DNA of 22,757 nucleotides from JACPXH01 sp964409225 (GCA_964409225.1 CAYPCM010000014.1:1-22757), one strand, 5' to 3'. Shown: positions 6,146 to 16,800, numbered from the stretch's first letter. The notes: generated by a model not told the origin, from the sequence alone. A program made the numbers and translations.

Positions 6146-6169
6146 AACTCAATAACTCAATAACTCATT
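6146..6169 (+). repeat. 8-bp tandem repeat before the groES start
   Basis: AACTCAAT occurs twice in tandem and is followed by AACTCATT, ending four bases before the ATG. The repeat takes the place of a Shine-Dalgarno sequence. Confidence 0.7.
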
Positions 6170-6173
6170 TTCT

Positions 6174-6470
6174 ATGTCCGCCAAACTCAAACCCCTTGGG
6201 GATCGGGTGGTGATCCAGCCGATTACGCCCGAAGAGAAGACCAAATCCGGCATCGTGTTGCCGGCGACCGCCGACAGGGAAAAACCCGAACAGGGTAAGA
6301 TTATTGCCGTGGGCCCGGGCCGCGTCACAGACGAAGGCAGGCTCATTCCGGTGAAGGTAAAGAAAGGTGATACGGTATTGTTCACTAAATACGGCCCGAA
6401 TGAGGTGAAGGTGGATGGGAAAGAGTACCTCATTGCGCGCGAAGAGGATATTCTTGCAGTTCTCGAATAA
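6174..6470 (+). CDS. groES: GroES co-chaperonin
   Basis: 98 residues, the normal length for Cpn10. It forms the heptameric lid that closes the GroEL folding chamber in the cytoplasm. Visible hallmarks are the start 'KLKPLGDRVVIQP', the mobile loop about residues 17-34 with the GroEL-binding tripeptide Ile27-Val28-Leu29 in 'KSGIVLP', the 'GKIIAVGPG' strand and the C-terminal 'EYLIAREEDILAVLE'. It is first in an operon with groEL, behind a sigma70-type promoter and CIRCE operator, so it should be induced by heat through release of HrcA. There is no Shine-Dalgarno sequence. A 134-bp spacer containing a composite repeat separates it from groEL. Confidence 0.97.
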   Translation: MSAKLKPLGDRVVIQPITPEEKTKSGIVLPATADREKPEQGKIIAVGPGRVTDEGRLIPVKVKKGDTVLFTKYGPNEVKVDGKEYLIAREEDILAVLE

Positions 6471-6604
6471 GATCAAAGCTCAAATGTCAACTTCTCGACA
6501 AGCTCGAAGAATAAAATGGTTAATATTCGAGCAAGCGAGCGCAGCGAGCGCGTCGAGAATTTGTAATTTGGATTTTGTCATTTGTCATTTAACCGTGTAA
6601 TTCT
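6471..6604 (+). repeat. Composite intergenic repeat element, copy B (between groES and groEL)
   Basis: Left heptads are GATCAAA, GCTCAAA, TGTCAAC (6471-6491). Inverted arms TTCTCGAC (6492-6499) and GTCGAGAA (6552-6559) bracket a core with a 'CTCGACAAGCTCGAAG' hairpin and a 'GAGCGCAGCGAGCGCG' string. Right heptads are AATTTGT, AATTTGG, ATTTTGT, CATTTGT, CATTTAA (6558-6592), and the ATG of groEL follows at 6605. It has the same order of parts as the element at 2993-3151. Confidence 0.7.
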
Positions 6605-8242
6605 ATGTCCGCCAAACAGATCATCTTCAACGAAAAAGCGCGCCGCGCCTTGAAGCGCGGCGTGGACGTGCTGGCCGATGTGGTGAAAATCACCCTTGGT
6701 CCCAAGGGTCGAAACGTAGTTCTGGATAAGGGTTTTGGTTCGCCCACGATCACGAACGACGGCGTAACAATTGCGAAAGAGATCGAGCTTGAAAACCGCG
6801 TTGAGAACATGGGCGCGGAGATCATTAAAGAAGTAGCCACGAAAACAAACGACGTGGCTGGCGACGGCACGACCACCGCCACGCTTCTGGCACAGGCGAT
6901 CATCCGCGAGGGGCTCAAAAATGTTGCCGCCGGGGTCAGCCCCATGGCCATAAAGCGCGGAATTGAAGCGGCCACCGAAACGGTGGTGAATGAACTAAAG
7001 CAGCTCGCTATCGCCATCGGCGCAAACAAAGACGAGATCGCTCAAGTCGCCACCATCTCGGCAAAAGATCCAGCTATCGGCGAGCTTATTGCCGAGGTCA
7101 TTCGCGAGGTGGGCAAAGACGGGGTGGTCACGGTTGAAGAGTCGCAGACGTTCGGTCTGGCGCGCGACATTGTGGAAGGGTTGCAGTTTGATCGCGGCTA
7201 TATCTCGCCTTACATGATTACAAACACCGAGCGGATGGAAGCGGTGTATAAAGATTCATATCTGCTTATCACCGACAAGAAAATTTCTTCGATTCAGGAC
7301 ATTCTGCCGGTGCTGGAGAAGGTGGCGCAGGCCGGCAAAAAAGAGCTTGTGATTCTGGCCGAAGACGTTGACGGCGAAGCGCTGGCGACACTTGTGGTAA
7401 ACAAGCTTCGCGGAACGTTCAATTCGCTTGCCGTGAAAGCGCCCGGCTTTGGCGATCGGCGCAAGGAGATGCTTGAGGATATCGCCACGGTTACAGGCGG
7501 GCGCGTCATTTCGGATGAGATTGGCGTCAAACTTGAGAGCGTGTCCTTGGATATGCTCGGCCGCGCTGAGAAGGTGATTGCCACTAAAGAGAATACAACT
7601 GTCGTGGGCGGGCACGGCAAAAAATTGGAGATTGAAAAACGCTTAAAGCAAATCAAGGTGCAGCTTGTCGAGACCACTTCCGAGTTTGACAAAGAGAAAC
7701 TCCAGGAGCGGTTGGCAAAACTTTCAGGCGGAGTGGCGGTGATCAAAGTGGGCGCGGCCACGGAAGTTGAACAGAAAGAAAAACAGCATCGCATTGAAGA
7801 CGCGGTGGCCGCGACAAAAGCAGCGATCGAGGAAGGCATTGTGCCTGGCGGTGGCACCGCCTTTATTCGGTGCTTGGATGCGGTGGGAGAGCTTTATGAG
7901 AAGTTTGCCGCTCGGAAACTTGACGACGCAGTAGGGGTGGCGATCATCCGCGAAGCGCTCAAAGAACCGCTGCGGCAGATTGCCGAGAATGCGGGCGTGG
8001 CTGGAGACGTGATTGTGGAAGAAGTGCGAAAACTAAAAGGCAACTCCGGTTACAATGCCGAAAAAGGCATATATGAGGACTTGGTGAAATCCGGCATCAT
8101 TGATCCGCGCAAAGTTACGCGTTCGGCGTTGCAGAATGCCGCTTCAGCCGCGGCCATGCTGCTCACCACTGAAGCAGTGGTGGCCGAGGCGCCGAAGAAA
8201 GAGAAGAATGAGATGCCGGCGATGCCGCCAGAGGACTTTTGA
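6605..8242 (+). CDS. groEL: GroEL chaperonin (60 kDa)
   Basis: 545 residues, close to the usual length of about 548. It forms the double-ring ATP-driven folding chamber with GroES. Family motifs are visible throughout: 'ITLGPKGRNVVLDK' near the N-terminus, 'GDGTTTATLL' with the ATP-site Asp87, 'PGFGDRRKEMLEDIA' in the apical/intermediate region, catalytic Asp399 in 'HRIEDAVAATKAAIEEG' (Asp398 in E. coli), and 'IVPGGGTAFIR'. The C-terminus is 'EMPAMPPEDF' in place of the Gly-Gly-Met tail found in many GroELs. It is second in the CIRCE-controlled operon and is followed by a clear terminator. It has no Shine-Dalgarno sequence, and its leader is the T-rich heptad repeat. Confidence 0.98.
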   Translation: MSAKQIIFNEKARRALKRGVDVLADVVKITLGPKGRNVVLDKGFGSPTITNDGVTIAKEIELENRVENMGAEIIKEVATKTNDVAGDGTTTATLLAQAIIREGLKNVAAGVSPMAIKRGIEAATETVVNELKQLAIAIGANKDEIAQVATISAKDPAIGELIAEVIREVGKDGVVTVEESQTFGLARDIVEGLQFDRGYISPYMITNTERMEAVYKDSYLLITDKKISSIQDILPVLEKVAQAGKKELVILAEDVDGEALATLVVNKLRGTFNSLAVKAPGFGDRRKEMLEDIATVTGGRVISDEIGVKLESVSLDMLGRAEKVIATKENTTVVGGHGKKLEIEKRLKQIKVQLVETTSEFDKEKLQERLAKLSGGVAVIKVGAATEVEQKEKQHRIEDAVAATKAAIEEGIVPGGGTAFIRCLDAVGELYEKFAARKLDDAVGVAIIREALKEPLRQIAENAGVAGDVIVEEVRKLKGNSGYNAEKGIYEDLVKSGIIDPRKVTRSALQNAASAAAMLLTTEAVVAEAPKKEKNEMPAMPPEDF

Positions 8243-8264
8243 GTGCTCCTGAAGCTCTCATCCG

Positions 8265-8291
8265 AAAGTCCCGCCACACGCGGGACTTTTT
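8265..8291 (+). terminator. Rho-independent terminator of the groES-groEL operon
   Basis: AAAGTCCCGC (8265-8274) and GCGGGACTTT (8280-8289) form a 10-bp stem with a CACAC loop, and the stem runs into a T-tract. It is 22 bp after the groEL stop. Confidence 0.9.
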
Positions 8292-8437
8292 GGTACTTGA
8301 CGAATGATTATACATGTATTGTTCTCCGGCGTTGTTGATAACTTGTGTTTATATATTACTGTTGGAGCAAACAGAAATGAATTAAAATAGAGGCAGGGTA
8401 GGTTTAAGTAAAATAATTTTTATCTGTTGTAAAGTTC

Positions 8438-10618
8438 ATGTCAGTACTTGACCGGCTCAAGCACGGCATTGACGAAGCGCTCTCTGCGCAGGAGCTTGAT
8501 GATTTCCGGCGTGATTTGGATCGTATCACTAAGCTTTCTATTGAATACGGGCAGCTTACGCCGGATGAGCTGCGCGCCAAAACCGACGAGTTCAGAGATC
8601 GGCTCGCCAAAGGCGAATCGCTAGATCAGCTTTTGCCGGAAGCATTTGCCGTTTGTCGCGTGGCGGCACGGCGAGTGTTGGGTTACGCGCCTTTTGACGT
8701 GCAGGTGATGGGCGGGATGGCTTTGCATCGGGGCACTATTGTGGAGATGAAAGCAGGCGAGGGCAAAACCATTACCGAAACCATGCCGGTGTATTTAAAC
8801 GCCCTTGAGCGTAAAGGCGTGCACGTGATTACCACCAATGACTATCTGGCCAAGCGCGACGCGGCGTGGGTGGGGCCTATTTTCGAACTCTTGGGCTTTA
8901 CGGTGGGGTTTGTAACCCAGCAGCTGCCGTCAGATGAGCGGCGCGCTGCCTACCGCAAGGATGTTACCTACGTAACCAATCAGGAAGTCGGCTTCGATTA
9001 TCTCCGCGATCATCTCGCGCACGATCCGGCCGAGCGCGTGTTGGGCGAGCTTAACTTCGGCATTGTTGACGAAGTTGACTCCATCTTGATTGACGAGGCC
9101 CGCACGCCGCTGATTATCGCCGAGGCCATGCACGGTGCAGAAGGCGAATTCCCCCACTATGCGGCCATCGCCGCAATGCTGGAGGAGGGCAAGGATTACA
9201 CCGTTGATCGAAAGGAGAAAACCGTTGAACTCACCGAAGCCGGCATTACTGAAGTGCAGCGTCTCATCGGCGAGAAGTTTACCGAAAGCGAGGACGATAA
9301 CCGCCTGTATCAGTTTCATCAGGCGCTGAGAGCCAAAACACTTTTTGAAAAAGAACGCGACTACATCATTGAAGACGGCAAAGTTGTGATCGTGGATGAA
9401 TTCACGGGGCGCCTCATGCCCGACCGGCGCTTCATGGACGACATTCACCAAGCGATTGAAGCAAAGGAAGGTGTCAAAGTGCGCGAGCCCGAGCGGGTGG
9501 TGGCCACGATAACTTTCCAGAACTTTTTCCGGCTGTATAAAAAACTTTCAGGCATGTCCGGGACAGCGGCCACCGCGCGGGACGAATTTAGAAAAATTTA
9601 CGGTCTCGAGACATACGTTATCCCGACCAATAGACCCCTTGTTCGCCGCGATCTGCCGGATGCGGTTTATGCCACCGAATCGGCCAAGCTCGCTGCGATT
9701 GCCGACGAAGCGTGGCACAGGCATCGGGCCGGACAGCCCGTGCTCATTGGCACGCGCACGGTCGAAATGTCCGCGTGGGTCTCGCAGGCGCTCTCGAGCC
9801 GCGACGTGCCGCATCAGGTACTTAACGCCAAGCACGCTCAAGAGGAGGCCGAAGTGGTGGCGCGAGCTGGCCGATCCGGTTTGATTACAGTTGCCACCAA
9901 CATGGCTGGCCGCGGCACAGACATTATTCTGGCGGCCGATGCCCTTGCGGCCGGCGGGCTTTGCGTCATTGGCACCGAGCGGCACGAATCGCGCCGTATT
10001 GACGATCAGCTGCGCGGTCGCTCCGGCCGGCAGGGCGCGTCTGGGTCAAGCCAGTTTTTCACTTCGTTCGAAGACGATCTCGTGCGCCTTTATGCACCCG
10101 ATACGTTCTGGGATACCTTTGACGGGGTTGAACTCCCGGATGACCGGCCGGTGTACCACGCGGCCCTGCTCCCTGCGGTTGATATCGCCCAGCAGGCGGC
10201 CGAAACCCTCCATTTCGAGGCGCGTCAGTATCTGTATCGCTTCGACGAAATTTTGGATCGACAGCGTACGCTTTTCTACCGCGATCGCGACTCAATCCTC
10301 ACAGATGATTTTGGTAAAGACGGCACGCTGCCCGCACTTACCGCTTCTGTGCCGCTGCCGGAGACGTTTCCGGCCGCTGGCACGCCGGAGCGCAGTTCAA
10401 TGCGCCGAGCGCTTCTGGCCGGCTTCGATGCCCCCTGGGCTCGTCATTTGCAGGCGATTGATGATTTGCAGGACTCGATTAACCTCATCGCCTATGGTCA
10501 AGAAGACCCGCTCGTGACGTACACGACCAAGGCGCATGAATTATTTGAGCAATTCCGTGCAAACCTTGCCGGGGAGGTGAACGACGTGTTGCGTGCACGA
10601 ATTGGCAGTGCGGCTTGA
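8438..10618 (+). CDS. secA: SecA preprotein translocase ATPase, compact form
   Basis: 726 residues against about 830-900 in most bacteria. It drives secretory proteins through SecYEG using ATP. The motor domains are complete: Walker A 'AGEGKT' (Lys110), 'TTNDYLAKRDA', Walker B 'DEVD' (Asp211-Asp214) followed by 'SILIDEARTPLIIA', the preprotein-binding region, 'GMSGTA', 'TNMAGRGTDI' and 'DDQLRGRSGRQG' (from about Asp522). In the C-terminal half the helical wing domain is strongly reduced: only about 45-50 residues lie between 'YRDRDSIL' (about 615) and 'WARHLQAIDDL' (Trp667), against well over 100 in E. coli. The C-terminal Cys/His zinc-binding tail is also absent. There is no Shine-Dalgarno sequence. 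It lies 86 bp upstream of the giant secreted protein gene, a likely client. Confidence 0.96.
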   Translation: MSVLDRLKHGIDEALSAQELDDFRRDLDRITKLSIEYGQLTPDELRAKTDEFRDRLAKGESLDQLLPEAFAVCRVAARRVLGYAPFDVQVMGGMALHRGTIVEMKAGEGKTITETMPVYLNALERKGVHVITTNDYLAKRDAAWVGPIFELLGFTVGFVTQQLPSDERRAAYRKDVTYVTNQEVGFDYLRDHLAHDPAERVLGELNFGIVDEVDSILIDEARTPLIIAEAMHGAEGEFPHYAAIAAMLEEGKDYTVDRKEKTVELTEAGITEVQRLIGEKFTESEDDNRLYQFHQALRAKTLFEKERDYIIEDGKVVIVDEFTGRLMPDRRFMDDIHQAIEAKEGVKVREPERVVATITFQNFFRLYKKLSGMSGTAATARDEFRKIYGLETYVIPTNRPLVRRDLPDAVYATESAKLAAIADEAWHRHRAGQPVLIGTRTVEMSAWVSQALSSRDVPHQVLNAKHAQEEAEVVARAGRSGLITVATNMAGRGTDIILAADALAAGGLCVIGTERHESRRIDDQLRGRSGRQGASGSSQFFTSFEDDLVRLYAPDTFWDTFDGVELPDDRPVYHAALLPAVDIAQQAAETLHFEARQYLYRFDEILDRQRTLFYRDRDSILTDDFGKDGTLPALTASVPLPETFPAAGTPERSSMRRALLAGFDAPWARHLQAIDDLQDSINLIAYGQEDPLVTYTTKAHELFEQFRANLAGEVNDVLRARIGSAA

Positions 10619-10674
10619 TATCAAATGCAGGATTTTCGAACGTTGTTTCTCTTACTATTACCGTTTCACCCGCC

Positions 10675-10702
10675 ATTTTGATATTTGCTTTTTGATTTTC
10701 CG
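10675..10702 (+). repeat. T-rich heptad repeat leader before the giant gene
   Basis: Four 7-base units, ATTTTGA, TATTTGC, TTTTTGA, TTTTCCG, end two bases before the ATG at 10705. This is the same right-hand half-element as at 886-920. No Shine-Dalgarno sequence is present. Confidence 0.65.
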
Positions 10703-10704
10703 TT

Positions 10705-10836
10705 ATGGTCCGCATCCAGCGCCCACCCAAAAAGAAAAAGCAGGAGTCGCTCGCGCGCCGGCTTTTCGCCGCGGGCGCAGCAGGCGTTACGGTGCTGACC
10801 GGTGGCGTTCTCGGTTTGCGTTCGGCCGGCGCGGTG
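10705..10836 (+). other. N-terminal export signal of the giant protein
   Basis: Residues 1-19 are strongly basic (KKKK at 9-12, Arg18-Arg19). Residues 20-38 are a mildly hydrophobic Ala/Gly/Val/Leu stretch, and Ala41-Gly42-Ala43 is a plausible signal peptidase I site. The 'ARRLFAAGAAG' string resembles a twin-arginine signal (RRxF followed by an Ala/Gly-rich core), but a Sec signal or uncleaved anchor is equally possible. Confidence 0.6.
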
Positions 10837-13800
10837 AAACCGCCGGTGGCGCAATTGCGTCTGCGTACGGATTTGGCTGCTGGCGCTGGTCGCACGCCGG
10901 GCGCGTCAGGTCCAGGCGGCATGACCGTGGCCGAAGAGGTGCGCATCAAAGCCGAGACCGAACGGTTCCTTTCGGAGCTGCGGCACATTGACGATGAGTC
11001 AAAGCAACAGCGGAGTTTCCTCGCGCAGCTTTTGAATATTTCGCCCGTCCAAGCAGAAGTTGATGAGTCAGCGCTCAATACCGAAATTCAGCGTTTGGCT
11101 GCTTCCGGCGGGCTGCAGGAGGCGGTTCGCGATGCCATCGTGAACGGCGGCTTTACCGCTGATCAGGCCGCTGCCGCCTTGCAGGCTGCCGGCATCTCGT
11201 CTTCAGTCATCTCAGACATCGCCGTCAACCTCGGCGCAACGCCCGGGCAGGCGGCTGCATACGCCCAGCCCTCCTACGTGCCGTCATCCGAGGCAGATGT
11301 GTACGTTCCGCCGCCTGCAGCTGCGGTGCTTCCCGTGTCGCCTGTTGCGCCGATCATTCCGTCTCCGGTGGTGGAGCCCGGGCCGCCAGTGCTGCCCCCC
11401 GCGGCGCCGGTAGTGCCGGTTGCTCCGTCCGTGCCAGCATCCAATCTTTCTGGCGCATGGGCCCCGCGCGCACCCGGGGACATCCCACCCCCTTTGCCTA
11501 ACCCGGTTGTTCCGGAAGGCGAAAGCCGTTTCGTGATCACACCCGGGGAGGAGTCCGTAATTCCAGAAAGGATCGTGTATGTTGATAACCAGCCGGTTTT
11601 CGTGACGCCCGAGGGTGCGGTGCTCGACGTAAACCGCAATCAGACCCCGTACACGGTTGATCCGAACGGTCAGGTATTTATGCAAGGTTCGGCGGCGCCG
11701 ATCGGCACAATCCAACTCCAAAGTCCCGGCATCGAAGAAGTGCCGCGTGAGGTGTTTGTGCCGGTCCCACCGCCTGCTCCGGCCGAGCCGGCGCCGGCCC
11801 CGACACCACTGCCTGCGCCGGTAACGACTATCGAATATGGCGGCGAACGCTTTCGCGTGCCGCTCGAAGGCGGCGCGATCACGACCGAAGCCGATGCTCC
11901 GACCCCGTACCGCTTCGAATTCGAGCCGGGTCGCGCCGGCGATGGCCGCGTGGTTGGTCCGGCGGGCGAGGAGGTTGGTCGCATTCGGGACGGCGCATTT
12001 GTGCCGACACCGCCCCCGCAGGTTTCGCCGCCGCCCGCGCCGGCTGAGTCGCAGCCGGCGCCCCCGGTTGTGCCGCCCGCGCCAACTCCGCCTGCACCGG
12101 TCGGACCCGCGACACCGCTGGGCATCCCGATACCGGCTCCGGTTGCGCCGGTCGGCACGCAGGTAGAAGTTGACGGGCAGGTTTTCACGGTGCCGGCAGG
12201 CGAGGGATTTGCATCTGCTTCAGGCCCCAACGGGCAGACGACGCAGTATTACGTCGTGGCGCCCCGTCCGGGCGAAACCGACCGCGTGGTGCGCTACGGG
12301 GGTATGTTCGGTGAGGAAATCGGCAAGGTGGTCGGGACAACCTTTGTCCCGCGGCCCGAGGTCGCAACCCCGGCGCCAACGGTGGCGACACCACCGAGCC
12401 CTGGCCCCACGCCCGCACCGGCTCCGGTAACGCTTTCGATCGGCGGAAACACCTACGAGATCAATCCACAGACGCTTCACGTCACCAAACCCGCGAGCGA
12501 TCCGAACGCGTACGCCGTTCGGCTCGTGGACGGGAAATACATTGTGGCGGTCAACAATGTTGACACCTATCGCGTGGACCCCACGACACGCGTCGCAACC
12601 TTTACAGACGGCCGGCCGGTGGGGCAGTTCGCCCCGGCGGGAACGTTCGGCGCATTGCCGGTTACCGAGGCGCGCGCGACTACGTTCCGCTCGTTAATCA
12701 ACCCCGGCGAGAACGTGGGCCTGACGAGTGTTTTCCGGTTTGATCGTCCGGCAGGGTCGCTCACGTATCGGGTTGATCTCCCAATCGGCTTCACGTACGT
12801 GCCGGGGACAGCCATCCTGCGGGGGGTGGCGATGGAGGGCGAACCGCGCATTGAACGCCGAGCCGATGGCGGGTTCACAGTCAATTTCGTTTTCCCTGGT
12901 GCGCTCGAGGGCGCGTACCAGTTTGACTTCCAGGCGAAGTCGCCCGAGCGTGAGTACGGTCAACAGTTCGCGATTGCGTCTAGTATTGTCGCCGGAGACG
13001 CGCGGGTGGAGGTGAACCCGGTGCAGGTTCAGACCACGGTTAAGCCCCAGTACGTCTACACCGATCAGGCTCGGCCGACGGCAATCCCGCAGGCGGCGAC
13101 GGCCGTTGGTGCAACGCAGCTTGAGCCGGGCCGCACGACTGTCGTCACGGTTGATTTTCGCGCTGCCCAAGCGTTCCCGGGCGCGAACCTTGACCTCGGC
13201 ATCGGTCAGGGACTCGAGATGGTGCCGGGTACCATGCGGCTCGACGGTCGGCCCATTGCCTTCGCGCCGGGATCAACGACGACGCTTGCGCTCGGCGACC
13301 TTGCGGCGGGCGACCACACCCTCACGTTCGAGGTGTTCTGGCAGTCGTTCAACCCCGGGGTGGTTTCCGCAACCATTGCCTCTACACTCCAGCTTGCGGC
13401 AGCCAACATTGCGCTCCCGCGCCGCGAGATCAATTTTACGCCGGTCTTTACTCCGATCCAGCCGTTCACCGTTGGCCCGGCAGCTTGGCGCGCTACCCAT
13501 CCGAATCTGCCGAATGTGCGTTTTGACATTGACGCGCAGGGTAATTTCCGTTTGCCCGCGAGCTACGCGTTTGGCGAATTTTCCGGCGCGGCCGGGCATA
13601 TTGATCCTGTTGCGCTTACCTACACGCTTACGAGCGCAACCGGTCAGACCAGGCAAGGCAACGCCGGTACTGAAGGTTGGAGCATCCTTGACACGAATGG
13701 GGTCGCCGTGAGCCCGCGGCAGCCCGCGCCAGTGCCGACGCAGCCAACGGTGCAGTCAGCCCTCACCCCGCTCACGCTTCAGATCGGCGACGCAACCTAT

Positions 13801-16800
13801 CAAATCGACCGCACGAACCTCACCGTCACAAAACCCGCGAACGATCCGAATGCCTACCACGTTACGCAGGAGCCGAACACTTCCAACTATCTGATTGCGG
13901 TCAAGGGCGCTACAGACACCATCTACCGCGACACCTATCGTGTGGTTCCGGCAACCAGAGCGGGCGAGGCAAGCCGGGTATTTTCAGTCGCCACGAACCA
14001 GCCGGTGGGGCAGTTCACCGAAGGCACAACCCCAAGCACATTCGTTTTTGCGCCCGCCGCACCAACCACGCCTCAAACCGCGGCTGCGCCGGTTGCGCCC
14101 ACCACCACCCAGCCGACGGTTACGCCGGGCGGACGCGAACTGACGCTGCGGATCAACGACGCGCTCTATACGGTTATGCCCGACGGCACGGTGGTGAATC
14201 CGCCGTCCGACTCCCAAAACACCTACGTTATTATTCAGGCCACTGATCAAAGCAATAACCCGCAGTGGGAAGTTCGCGTGGGCAGCCGCGAGGGGCAGAC
14301 GGCTTTTATCATCGACGCCCGCGGCGAGACGAAAACTCCGCAGGGCGAGATCGTGGGCGGGTTTGTGGCTGCGGATGCCACAGTGGCCGAGTATGTTTCC
14401 GGCCGCGCTGACTACTATGTGCGGCGCGCCACCAAAAGCGGGCAAGACGACAAAACCACGATTCGTGAACTGGTCACCAAGGGCGTTGCGCCTGACAAGA
14501 TCGCCGCTGCGACTCTCAAAGAATGGAACAACGACGCGCTGCGGGTCGTGCGCGCAGCGGCCGAAGCCGGCGCATCAGCCGAGGCGATCCGGGCAGCGTT
14601 AAGTGTAAAGACCGTTGCGACCCCGCGGGGCGAGCAGAACGCTTTCACCGTGGCGGTTGGACAGGCGGTGGCCGAAGCGATCCCGCGGACTGGTGCCGAG
14701 CGAATCCAAGGCCTGGGCGCCATCGCGCGGTTTCTGCGCGAATCGGGCCTGAGCGCGGGCGATACGGCGGACAACCTCAAGACCGCCGGGTTCATGGACG
14801 ACCCGAGAGCCGTGCTTCGCGAAGCCGGTTACTCCGAAGATGCGGTGGGTACTCTTACGCGGCGAGTCCCTGCCTCGCAGGTGCGGATTGTAAACGTAGA
14901 CGGCAGCTGGCTCGCGCTTTATCCAGATGATCGGGTGCTTACGCCCGCAGCCACAAGACCCGCAACGGTTACGGAAGATTCTTTGTATTTCTCTGCGGTT
15001 GATAGTCGTTTTTTCCTCGGTTCGTTCCCGCTCGAGGAAAAATCTTGGAATGATGTTTCAGACAAGCAGGCGTTCCTCCTTTACCAAACGAAGTTTCAAG
15101 CCGACGGTCTCGACCGCCGCCAAGCGATCGCCGAAACCTTCGGCCGCGCGATTGCGGGGTGGGGGAGGGAGCCCGCGCGCATTTTGCGCGCCGCGAACCT
15201 CGCCGGACTCACGAATGTCGAAATCGTCCAGGGCCTCGACGCGGCTGACCAAAAAGCCCGTAGTGCGGGAACGTCAACGCAGTATCTGGCTGATGGAATT
15301 GTAACCGCTCTTGACATCGCGACAGACCCTGGCGCCAGGCAAGCCACTGCGGAAGCCCTCATTGCGGCGTTGCGCGAAGCGGGGTTGAGCCGAGAGCGGA
15401 TGCAGGAGTTGATTGAGAACCTTGCGCCGCGGCTGAACCGTACGGCAGAGCAGCTCCGAGCCGCGCTTGGTCTTGTGCGGCTTGAGCGGCAGGCGCTGTT
15501 GGGGACATTTGCGATTGATGATCGGGAGTATTGGTTTGACATCGTTGGTGCAGGCAGGTATCCACGCGAGCCTCTCCATCCGCGCGGAAGCCAGGCGGCC
15601 CTGCCCTACACCGTGAATCGTCTCCGTCGCGAGGACGGATCTTGGGATGAGATCTTCGAGGTTAGGTTCGGCGGTTTCGTCGTAGGGCGACTCGAGCACG
15701 AACGGGACTACGAGGAACGAGGAAGCCGCAACCAATACCAGCGTTACCGGTATATCACCGCATTCGAAGCTGACCCTGCGGGCGTGGTGCGGGAGAGGAA
15801 TTCGGCGCAGCGGCAGATCGTCGGTCGTCTGCGTAAACAAGCAGACGGCGGCATTACCCTCACTCGTTACAGTAAACTCGAATATCCTCAAAGGAGCGGC
15901 AATTTCTACAGTGTGCCCGGCCCGCGCGACTCTTCCGGCCGCGGCCCGACAGGCGCGGTACTCAACAGTCAGGGCCAGATGCTGGCCTATGTGGATGAAA
16001 GCGGCGCGGTTACTGGCTTGTTCAAGCGATTCTTCGGCCAGATTACCGGCGCTGGCTTCTCGCCGGCTTACACAGCCCAAGTCGGCGCGCAAGTGTTTGA
16101 TATCAATGTTGTAAGCGGCGACGTGTACTCGTTTGCGGCAGATCGGGGCGGGTTCAAAACCGATTTTAAGATCGTGTCCTCTGGCGCGGATTACGAAGTG
16201 CATCAAGGCGGAACCAGCGGGCCGGTGATAGCGAAGATTACGGCAGCGCTCAAGGTGCTCACGCCAGCTGGCACGGAAATCGGGATTGTCAAACAAACCG
16301 ATTTTCAGCAAACCCCGACGATTTCCTTCTCTGAATACATTCGGCAAAAGCTCGGCGTGCGGCCAGGCGCCACCGGTCTCGCCAAGCAAGACCGGTGGTT
16401 TGAAGATACTGGTTCGGTTTCTCCAACGCATCCAGACATAGTCCACGGTCTCGTGCCAAGTCCGCCGACTTCAGCCACCCCCTCTTTCGGTTTTGGGACG
16501 GGAAGCGCTATCCCGCTCGAGCCGTCCCTCTTTGATATTCCTCGGTATTTAGACCCGGATATAGCTGTTGCCGCCGGAATAGAGCCGGGCCAGCTTACGG
16601 ATTGGGGCACGGTTACGCCGTTGGTGAACACAGACGGCTCGCTTCATTTTGAACTGACAGGCGGACGGGCGTTTGATTCGTCTTTGCCGGTTATCGCTCC
16701 GGCTAGCGGGCAGGCCGGCAATCTGGGCGAGCAGTTGCCAGCGCCAATAAGCGAAGCGCAGGCGGTGGAGCAGGTGGCACGCTTATTGCCCGCAGGCGTA

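Noticed and set aside
8297..8388. Possible secA promoters (TTGACG at 8297; TTGGAG-15-TAAAAT at 8362-8388)
   Set aside because: Spacing or box quality is poor in each case. A promoter is expected here after the groEL terminator but cannot be placed with confidence.
15274..16446. 390-codon open frame on the minus strand inside the giant gene
   Set aside because: It is antisense to an uninterrupted coding frame with clear domain structure. Its composition (many Arg, His, Cys) is that of a GC-rich shadow frame, and it has no recognisable domain.
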